Shown here: piece after piece, positions 1 through 6,139 of the stretch | Layout: each line of letters begins with the position of its first letter | Numbering within the stretch: the first letter of the stretch is position 1 | Origin: BMS3ABIN03 sp964418885 | GTDB taxonomy: Bacteria > Bacteroidota > Ignavibacteria > Ignavibacteriales > Ignavibacteriaceae | DNA length: 8,324 nt | Assembly: GCA_964418885.1 (NCBI GenBank) | Contig: CAYQNW010000118.1 | Coordinates: 1-8,324, forward strand | Direction of reading: 5' to 3' | Made by a program: the position numbers and the translations under genes | The notes under the pieces: model-generated | The model's input: only the letters and a program-made list of their open reading frames with translations | Told to the model about the DNA's origin: nothing | Databases searched by the model: none

Positions 1-1377
1 TTATTTTTTTAAACTCTTCCAATGTTCGATCAAATTATCAAAATGTATTTTCGACTTTTTGAATTGATCATTTTTTCTGTACAATCCAAAATTTTTATCA
101 GCCAGCATTATAATACAATTCATTAAAGCACGCGCAGTATGGTAAGTTCCTTTCCAGATAGTTCCTTTAGGCTCGGTTTTATAATGAGTCTCTTTTTCAA
201 GACTGCCCCAGTACCAATCGCCATATTCAGAGTCGATTAAATATTGCTTTATATAATTCCATAACTGAATGAAAAGTTCATAATATTTTTTTTCTTCAGG
301 AAAAATTTTTGAAAAAAGAAGTAGTACATTCAAACCTTCTGCCTGTGCCCACCAGACTTTTGTATCTTTTATAATCTCACACTTGCCATTTGCGGTGAAG
401 TAATATCCTTCATCAAAGAAGCCTGCGCTGTTTTTATCCCAGCCATTATCAATTGCATGATCCAGCATTTTTTTAGCTTTTGTTAATGTCGATGTATCAT
501 TTTCAAGTTCTAATGAATGAGATGCTTCAAGCATTAAGAAAGCGGTTTCATAATCGTGACCGAATGAAACGTGATCTAATCCATAATTTTTTTCTCTTAT
601 TTTTTCAGGAGCATTTCTAAAAGAAACCGGATTTAACTTCTTGTCAAAGAAGAGATGTAAATATCCCTTCTCATTTGTCATTTTATCTCTTATCAGAAAT
701 AAAATATTTTTAAGCCGTTCATACAATTCTGGTGATTTCCAAACATTATATAATTCCATGTAGGCTTCAAGAAGATGAATAGAAGAATTCTGATCTTTAT
801 AACCAACTTCAATTGCATCAGATGCATTTGTTATATGATCGGATTCCTTGTCGAATGGAGTTCCGTCTCTGGATAAAAATTGGAAATAGCCGTTGAATTT
901 TTTATCTGCTGAATGATTTTCAATCCAGTTAAAAGTTTTTTTACTGAATTCTAAAACTTCCCGGTTTTGTGTTAATTCATATAAAGCAGCTAAGGCAAAA
1001 ATGCTGTAAGCGTTACCATAAGTTCTTTTTTCATCCATAAATCCTTCAAACTCTGATAATTCTCCTTCTCTATTTCTCATCTGGTAGAAACCACCAAACT
1101 CCCTATCCCACATTTTATTTTTCAGGAAGCTATATCCGTGATAAGAAATTTCTTCATAGGATTTATCATCAAAGAATAAAGATGCTTTTGCAGCAGTCCA
1201 GATATGTCTTGCTTGTGTAACTATCATTTTATCCTGTTCAGACGTGCCTTTCCAATCATAAGTAAGATTAGAAAAATACCCGCCACACTCTTGATCAACT
1301 ACCAGTGGGTACCATTTTTTTAAAATTCCATCTTTTAGATTTAATAAAAGTTCGTTCAGGATATTTTCTTTAATCAT
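1..1377 (-). CDS. AGE-family epimerase, probable cellobiose/mannobiose 2-epimerase
   Basis: A 458-residue protein with no signal peptide, so cytoplasmic. It has the alpha-helical repeat pattern of the N-acylglucosamine 2-epimerase (AGE) superfamily, an (alpha/alpha)6 barrel. The likely catalytic residues of cellobiose 2-epimerases are all present: Arg57 in QARHIW, His201 in HLLEAYMELY, His274 in SFGHDYE and His413 in WKGTYHTARA, plus the Trp-rich KVWWAQAEG at 340-348. Family members invert C2 of the reducing-end sugar of beta-1,4 disaccharides (cellobiose to glucosyl-mannose, mannobiose to mannosyl-glucose). The divergent cellobiose phosphorylase and the nearby mannanase favour a disaccharide over a GlcNAc substrate, but sequence alone cannot settle this. 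Usual family length is about 390-420 residues; this one has an extra Lys-rich tail from about 430. The start lies just inside the divergent spacer and lacks a clear Shine-Dalgarno. The stop codon occupies bases 1-3, so the gene is complete. Confidence 0.87.
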   Translation of the reverse strand: MIKENILNELLLNLKDGILKKWYPLVVDQECGGYFSNLTYDWKGTSEQDKMIVTQARHIWTAAKASLFFDDKSYEEISYHGYSFLKNKMWDREFGGFYQMRNREGELSEFEGFMDEKRTYGNAYSIFALAALYELTQNREVLEFSKKTFNWIENHSADKKFNGYFQFLSRDGTPFDKESDHITNASDAIEVGYKDQNSSIHLLEAYMELYNVWKSPELYERLKNILFLIRDKMTNEKGYLHLFFDKKLNPVSFRNAPEKIREKNYGLDHVSFGHDYETAFLMLEASHSLELENDTSTLTKAKKMLDHAIDNGWDKNSAGFFDEGYYFTANGKCEIIKDTKVWWAQAEGLNVLLLFSKIFPEEKKYYELFIQLWNYIKQYLIDSEYGDWYWGSLEKETHYKTEPKGTIWKGTYHTARALMNCIIMLADKNFGLYRKNDQFKKSKIHFDNLIEHWKSLKK

Positions 1378-1451
1378 TTACATTCAATTTCATTGTGGCT
1401 AGCAAGAGAAAAACAAGTATGTTAATCAACTATTATGCTAAGAGATTCTAA

Positions 1452-1457
1452 ATTATA
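1452..1457 (-). promoter_or_regulatory. Candidate -10 box for the epimerase gene
   Basis: Read on the minus strand, these bases are TATAAT, a perfect sigma70-type -10 hexamer, giving a leader of roughly 65-70 nt before the epimerase start. The hexamer about 17 bp upstream (TGTTAA) is a poor -35 match. In DNA this AT-rich the hexamer could arise by chance. Confidence 0.3.
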
Positions 1458-1490
1458 ACTGAACAATTGTCTGCTTAACATTTTATAATA

Positions 1491-1519
1491 TTCAGATAAT
1501 TTTATCATTTTAATATAAT
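1491..1519 (+). promoter_or_regulatory. Candidate sigma70-type promoter for the cellobiose phosphorylase operon
   Basis: TATAAT at 1514-1519 follows TTCAGA at 1491-1496 (4 of 6 matches to TTGACA) with an ideal 17-bp spacer. Transcription would start near 1526, leaving a leader of about 170 nt that contains both dyads at 1568-1602 and 1640-1651. That would place them as roadblock-type operators or leader structures. Chance matches are common in AT-rich DNA, and a Bacteroidota-type promoter (TTTG / TAnnTTTG) was looked for and not found. Confidence 0.35.
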
Positions 1520-1567
1520 GTAAAGAGTTTTTATTAAATTTTTAAAGAAATCATTGGATCAATAAAG

Positions 1568-1602
1568 TACGATCATTATCTAAAATTAAAGATCGTATCT
1601 TT
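1568..1602. promoter_or_regulatory. Nested inverted repeats, possible operator or leader hairpin
   Basis: Two overlapping dyads occur here. TACGATC (1568-1574) is the exact reverse complement of GATCGTA (1591-1597), with a 16-nt loop. The right arm is itself part of AAAGAT-CGT-ATCTTT (1588-1602), a 6-bp inverted repeat around a 3-nt centre. The two arrangements are mutually exclusive as hairpins but compatible with a dimeric repressor or activator binding DNA. Position upstream of the phosphorylase gene supports a regulatory role; the identity of the binding protein is unknown. Confidence 0.4.
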
Positions 1603-1639
1603 TACTATATTAAAAAGTAAAATTTTCTATTTGGAATAG

Positions 1640-1651
1640 ATTTTGCAAAAT
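1640..1651. promoter_or_regulatory. Perfect 12-bp palindrome ATTTTGCAAAAT, operator candidate
   Basis: ATTTTGCAAAAT is a perfect even palindrome with a central GC, a form typical of LacI/GalR-type half-site symmetry. It lies 47 bp before the phosphorylase start codon. It is embedded in a wider inverted repeat TCTATTT (1626-1632) / AAATAGA (1648-1654). Family assignment of the regulator is a guess based on the shape of the site only. Confidence 0.4.
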
Positions 1652-1698
1652 AGATAAAAATTAATTGCACAGAATATCATTTAGTGTAAAAGGAATAA

Positions 1699-4137
1699 AT
1701 GAAATACGGTCATTTTGACGATCGCAATAAAGAGTATGTAATCATCCGTCCTAATACTCCACTGCCCTGGATTAATTATTTAGGCACGGAAAATTTCTTC
1801 GGCATAATTTCCAATACTGCCGGGGGATATTGTTTTTACCAGGATGCCCGTCTTCGTCGTTTAACACGTTACCGTTACAACAATATTCCAATGGACAGTA
1901 ATGGTCGTTACCTTTATATCAAAGATGGAGATTCTGTCTGGAATCCAATGTGGAAACCTATGTGTGTTACTTTAGATAAATATGAATGCCGTCACGGTAT
2001 GGGCTACACAAAAATCACAGGACAGAAAAATAATCTGGAAGTTTCAGTTTTATATTTTATCCCTTTGAATGAGCGAAATGAAATATGGCATGTTAAATTA
2101 AGGAATTTATCTAAGGAGAGAAAAAAGATAAGATTATGGAGTTTTGTTGAATGGTGTCTCTGGGAAGCTTATGATGATATGACAAACTTCCAGAGAAATT
2201 ATTCAATCGGTCAGGTTGAAGTTGAGGATGGAACAATCTTTCATAAAACCGAATACAGGGAACGAAGAGACCATTATGCATATTTTTATTCAAGTGAACA
2301 TGTCTCGGGTTTTGATTCAAGTCGTGATGCATTTGTTGGAGTTCATAATGGATTGGATAGTCCACAAGCTATTATATATGGAAGTTGTAAAAATAGTATC
2401 GCTTACGGCTGGATACCGATTGGTGTACATCAAATTGATATTGAACTAAATACAGGTGAATCAAAAGATATTAATTTCCTGTTAGGTTATGCTGAAAATC
2501 CTGCAGATAAAAAATTTCTTGATAATGGAAAAATCAGGAAGGATGAGTTTAAGAAAGTAAAATCTAAATTCTCCGATTCATCCGCTATATTAAATGCTTT
2601 TAATGCGCATAAGGAATACTGGGGTGATCTGCTTTCATCATTCCAGGTTAATTCACCTGATCCAATAATAAACCGGATGGGAAATATCTGGAATCAATAT
2701 CAGTGTATGGCGACATTCAATTTATCCAGGTCAGCTTCTTTATATGAATCGGGTATTGGGCGAGGTATGGGTTATCGTGACAGCAACCAGGATATTTTAG
2801 GATTTGTTCATATTATTCCTTCAAGAGCACGACAAAGAATTCTGGAAATTGCATCGACACAACTTTCTGATGGAACCTGTTACCATCAGTATCAACCTCT
2901 TACAAAAAAAGGTAATGCCGAAATTGGTGGAGGATTTAATGATGATCCTTTATGGTTGATTCTCGCTGTTGCTTCATACTTAAAGGAAACCGGAGATTAT
3001 TCCATATTAAATGAAACTACACCCTTTCAGGACAACGAGACCTCTGGGGCTACATTGTTTGATCATTTAAAGATTTCTATTCGTTATACCCTCAATCATC
3101 TCGGTCCGCATAAATTACCTTTAATAGGTCACGCAGATTGGAATGACTGTCTCAATCTTAATTGTTACTCAACAACCCCTGGTGAGAGTTTTCAATTAGC
3201 CGGACATATTGAAAATGATAAAGTTGCCGAGTCAGTTATGATAGCAGGTTTGTTTTGTAATGCTTGTGAAGAGATGTCAAATATTTTACAAAATATAGAT
3301 CAACAACAAGACGCGGAAAAGTATTTTAAAGAAGCCAGGACAATGCGCGAAACTATTTATAAGCATGGTTGGGATGGGGAGTGGTTTCTCAGAGCATATG
3401 ATGCCGAAGGAAAGAAAATTGGCTCAAAAGAAAATAAAGAAGGAAAGATTTTTATCGAGAGCCAGGGATGGAGCATCTTAGGTGGTGCCGGATTAGAAAA
3501 CGGTTATGCATTAAAAGCTCTTGACAGTGTGAATAAACATCTTGCTACATCAAATGGAATAATTTTACAACAACCTGCTTTTCAAAAGTATTACGTTAAT
3601 CTTGGTGAAGTGAGTTCATATCCTCCGGGTTATAAAGAAAATGCGGGAATTTTCACGCACAACAATACCTGGATTCAGATTGCTGAAACAATGCTTGGCA
3701 GAGGCGACCGTGCAATGGAATATTACAAAAGTATTTGTCCGCCGACAAAAGAAGAGCAGATTGATATTTACCGTTCCGAACCTTATGTGTATAGCCAGAT
3801 GACTGCCGGAAGAGATGCACAAACTCCGGGTGAAGGAAAGAACTCATGGTTAACCGGCACAGTAGCTTGGTCATTCGTTGCACTCTCTCAATATATTTTA
3901 GGAATAAGACCGGGTTACAATGGATTGATTATAGATCCTTGCATACCTAAAGACTGGCAACAATACAACGTTGTTCGTAAATACAGGGGCAGCACCTATG
4001 ACATTACTGTCAACAATCCGCGAAACATTACTAAAGGTGTAAAAGTTATATCGATTGATGGAAAACCTATCAATGGTAATGTAATTACGGTTTTTAATGA
4101 TGATAAGGACCATAGAATTGAAGTAGAACTCGGATAG
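1699..4137 (+). CDS. Cellobiose phosphorylase (GH94, EC 2.4.1.20)
   Basis: An 812-residue cytoplasmic enzyme, matching the usual 810-825 length. It cleaves cellobiose with phosphate to alpha-glucose 1-phosphate plus glucose, saving ATP. Domain order follows GH94: N-terminal beta-sandwich (about 1-270), helical linker, (alpha/alpha)6 barrel (about 310-730) and a C-terminal beta domain. The general acid is Asp483 in HADWNDCLNL. The sugar- and phosphate-site motifs are intact: GIGRGMGYRDSNQD (Arg355, Arg360, Asp365), FTHNN (His654) and SWLTGT (Thr719-Gly720). The opening block, with INYLGTENFF, NTAGGYCFYQDARLRR and TRYRYNN, closely resembles clostridial and Cellvibrio cellobiose phosphorylases rather than chitobiose or cellodextrin phosphorylases. 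The start is supported by AAAAGGA at 1688-1694, 4 bp before ATG. It is probably the first gene of the plus-strand operon; the next gene follows after 46 bp. No defect is seen. Confidence 0.95.
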   Translation: MKYGHFDDRNKEYVIIRPNTPLPWINYLGTENFFGIISNTAGGYCFYQDARLRRLTRYRYNNIPMDSNGRYLYIKDGDSVWNPMWKPMCVTLDKYECRHGMGYTKITGQKNNLEVSVLYFIPLNERNEIWHVKLRNLSKERKKIRLWSFVEWCLWEAYDDMTNFQRNYSIGQVEVEDGTIFHKTEYRERRDHYAYFYSSEHVSGFDSSRDAFVGVHNGLDSPQAIIYGSCKNSIAYGWIPIGVHQIDIELNTGESKDINFLLGYAENPADKKFLDNGKIRKDEFKKVKSKFSDSSAILNAFNAHKEYWGDLLSSFQVNSPDPIINRMGNIWNQYQCMATFNLSRSASLYESGIGRGMGYRDSNQDILGFVHIIPSRARQRILEIASTQLSDGTCYHQYQPLTKKGNAEIGGGFNDDPLWLILAVASYLKETGDYSILNETTPFQDNETSGATLFDHLKISIRYTLNHLGPHKLPLIGHADWNDCLNLNCYSTTPGESFQLAGHIENDKVAESVMIAGLFCNACEEMSNILQNIDQQQDAEKYFKEARTMRETIYKHGWDGEWFLRAYDAEGKKIGSKENKEGKIFIESQGWSILGGAGLENGYALKALDSVNKHLATSNGIILQQPAFQKYYVNLGEVSSYPPGYKENAGIFTHNNTWIQIAETMLGRGDRAMEYYKSICPPTKEEQIDIYRSEPYVYSQMTAGRDAQTPGEGKNSWLTGTVAWSFVALSQYILGIRPGYNGLIIDPCIPKDWQQYNVVRKYRGSTYDITVNNPRNITKGVKVISIDGKPINGNVITVFNDDKDHRIEVELG

Positions 4138-4183
4138 AATCAACAATAAAAAAATAAAACTTTGTTGCACAATTCTTTATTAT

Positions 4184-6106
4184 TTGAGAGTTTTGGATTA
4201 TAAACTATTTCCGGTCAATGAATTTTATGTAATTTCCGGTGTTACCTTGATAATCATCAATACTTTTTTATTCATCCCCCCAAAAACGGTAAGAAGAAAT
4301 TGTCTTTCCGTTATATTTATCCTAAACTTTATCCTTATCGGGTGCTCTTCCAGCCGTTTTGTAAATTATCTAACTACAAATAAAGATAAGATTATGGATG
4401 GGGATGAAGAATTCCGCTTTATTTCTTACAACATTCCTAACCTTCATTACATAGAAGACTATCTTGATTTTGATCAAATAAATCCCTGGCGATTGCCTGA
4501 CGAATTTGAAATTCGTGATGCTCTTGAAACGATAAAGCAAATGAATGGTAAAGTTGCAAGAATGTATGTTTTATCCGTACGCAAAAAAGGTGAATCGAAA
4601 AAAATAATACGCCACGTTGAAGCTCCGGGAGTTTTTGATGAGGAAGCATTTAGAACCTTAGATAAGGTAATGCAAATTGCTAATGAGGTTGGTGTAAGAG
4701 TAATTATTCCATTTATTGATAACTGGTGGTGGTGGGGCGGACCAGAAGAATATGCTGCATTCAGGAATAAAAGTAAAGATGAATTCTGGACAGATCCTCA
4801 GCTTATTTCAGATTTTAAAAGAACGATTGAGTTTCTTTTACTCAGAAGAAATATTTATACCGGAGAGTTGTATAAAGATGATAAGGCATTGTTTGGCTGG
4901 GAAACCGGTAACGAGCTTGTTTGTTCTTATTCCTGGACTAAAGAGATTGCCTCATTCATCAAGAGTCTCGATCCAAATCATATAGTTATTGAAGGAACTC
5001 ATGCACAAACTTTAACAGAAGATGCAATAAGTGATCCTAATATTGATGTTCTTACAACTCATCATTATACTCGGATTGATGAAACAATGAAGAATATTCT
5101 AAAGAATGAACAATTGGCTAAAGAAAAAAAGCCTTATTACATCGGCGAATTCGGTTTGAACTCTCTGGAGAATTTGAAGACTATTGTTGATACAGTTATC
5201 AATAGTAATTTATCGGGAATCTTATTATGGAGTCTGAGATCCCATAATCGCGACGGCGGATTTTATATGCATCTTGAAAAGAACGGGTTTGGTTCATATC
5301 GTTTCCCTGGATTTGTATCTGGTATTGCTTACAATGAAAAAGAGATGATCGATTTTATGAGAGCAAAGGCTTACGAGATTGATGGTAAAACTGCTCCGCC
5401 TCTCGAAATCCCGGCATCACCAAAATTACTCGATATAAAAGACATTTATCATATTTCATGGCAAGGATCGGTTGGTGCATCATCTTACATTATTGAAAGG
5501 AGAGAATCGGGAGGCGATGTCTGGACTGTTATTGTCGATAGTGTTACCGATGCAGATATAGCGTATAAACCTTTATTCATGGATACAACTGCAGTTCTTG
5601 GTCATAAATATTTTTATAGAGTAATTGCTAAGAATGAAAGCGGAAAGTCTGAACACTCAAACGAAGTTGGTCCTGTAAAAGTTGATTTTCTGAAAATTAT
5701 AGATGAAATGATCGATGATTCCAAAATTTTCAAAAAAGAAGGAGTTATCGAGCCGATTCTTTTTAAAGAAATTTACCAGGTAAAGGAAGACAACAGCAGG
5801 TTAGAGGCACAATCCGGTTCATCGGTTATTTATAAAGTTCCTGAAAGTATTTCATCATTTTTAGTTGATGTTTTTATGAGAAATAATGTTTGCGGTATTA
5901 CACTTCTCGCTTCCGATTCGCTTAATAATTTTGCACCATTAGCAGCTAAAATTGAAAGCTTCCCGCCGCACAAAAACGTTTATGGTTTTCTGACGCCTGT
6001 TAAATATTCCTGTGATGAATTTACTGAAGGCACTAAGTACGTAAAAATTTTATGTAACGATGAAGCGCAGTTAAGCAGGGTTGAAATTGAGTATACTAAG
6101 AAATAA
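4184..6106 (+). CDS. Secreted GH5 endo-beta-mannanase-like lipoprotein with FnIII module
   Basis: A clan-A (beta/alpha)8 glycoside hydrolase, most like GH5 endo-1,4-beta-mannanases, covering about residues 75-400. Visible motifs: DNWWWWGG (179-186) at the position of the mannanase NNW..(F/Y)GG motif; acid/base Glu244 in WETGNEL; HHY at 293-295; nucleophile Glu322 in YIGEFGL; and Trp349 in LLWSLR after the last strand. Next comes a fibronectin type III domain (about 408-498), then a beta-rich C-terminal domain (about 499-640) that I cannot assign and which may bind carbohydrate. A lipoprotein signal precedes the enzyme: RR at 38-39, a hydrophobic run, then LIGC with Cys54 followed by SSS. The start is doubtful: the only in-frame initiators before the signal are TTG codons (4184, 4193, 4247) without a Shine-Dalgarno, and the first ATG (4394) would remove the signal. 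Cellulase or another beta-glycanase specificity remains possible. Confidence 0.82.
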   Translation: MRVLDYKLFPVNEFYVISGVTLIIINTFLFIPPKTVRRNCLSVIFILNFILIGCSSSRFVNYLTTNKDKIMDGDEEFRFISYNIPNLHYIEDYLDFDQINPWRLPDEFEIRDALETIKQMNGKVARMYVLSVRKKGESKKIIRHVEAPGVFDEEAFRTLDKVMQIANEVGVRVIIPFIDNWWWWGGPEEYAAFRNKSKDEFWTDPQLISDFKRTIEFLLLRRNIYTGELYKDDKALFGWETGNELVCSYSWTKEIASFIKSLDPNHIVIEGTHAQTLTEDAISDPNIDVLTTHHYTRIDETMKNILKNEQLAKEKKPYYIGEFGLNSLENLKTIVDTVINSNLSGILLWSLRSHNRDGGFYMHLEKNGFGSYRFPGFVSGIAYNEKEMIDFMRAKAYEIDGKTAPPLEIPASPKLLDIKDIYHISWQGSVGASSYIIERRESGGDVWTVIVDSVTDADIAYKPLFMDTTAVLGHKYFYRVIAKNESGKSEHSNEVGPVKVDFLKIIDEMIDDSKIFKKEGVIEPILFKEIYQVKEDNSRLEAQSGSSVIYKVPESISSFLVDVFMRNNVCGITLLASDSLNNFAPLAAKIESFPPHKNVYGFLTPVKYSCDEFTEGTKYVKILCNDEAQLSRVEIEYTKK

Positions 6107-6139
6107 TTATATCTAATTTTTTATGAAAGGCTAACAAAA

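Larger units (their letters stand above)
1378..1698. promoter_or_regulatory. Divergent intergenic control region
   Basis: This very AT-rich 321-bp spacer separates the 5' ends of the divergent epimerase and cellobiose phosphorylase genes. I see no coding potential. It holds candidate promoters for both directions (listed separately), two clear dyads on the phosphorylase side (1568-1602 and 1640-1651), and a small palindrome ACAATTGT at 1463-1470 just upstream of the candidate minus-strand -10 box. One sugar-responsive regulator could act on both transcripts from here. This is inference from the layout; no regulator gene is in the window. Confidence 0.6.

Noticed and set aside
3898..4170. 90-codon minus-strand open frame over the phosphorylase 3' end and the following gap
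   Set aside because: Mostly antisense to the conserved GH94 C-terminal domain; the hydrophobic translation reflects AT-rich sequence, with no independent support.
4138..4183. Short dyads (AATAAA/TTTATT and TTGT-TGC-ACAA) in the gap between the phosphorylase and GH5 genes
   Set aside because: Stems of 4-6 bp in AT-rich DNA are expected by chance; there is no terminator form and no clear promoter.
4161..4186. Bacteroidota-type promoter (TTTG ... TATTTG) before the GH5 gene
   Set aside because: The TAnnTTTG element is not matched and the spacing between boxes is about 13 bp instead of about 19-20.
4716..4985. 89-codon plus-strand open frame within the GH5 gene
   Set aside because: Overlaps the catalytic motif region of GH5 in another frame and shows no family signature.
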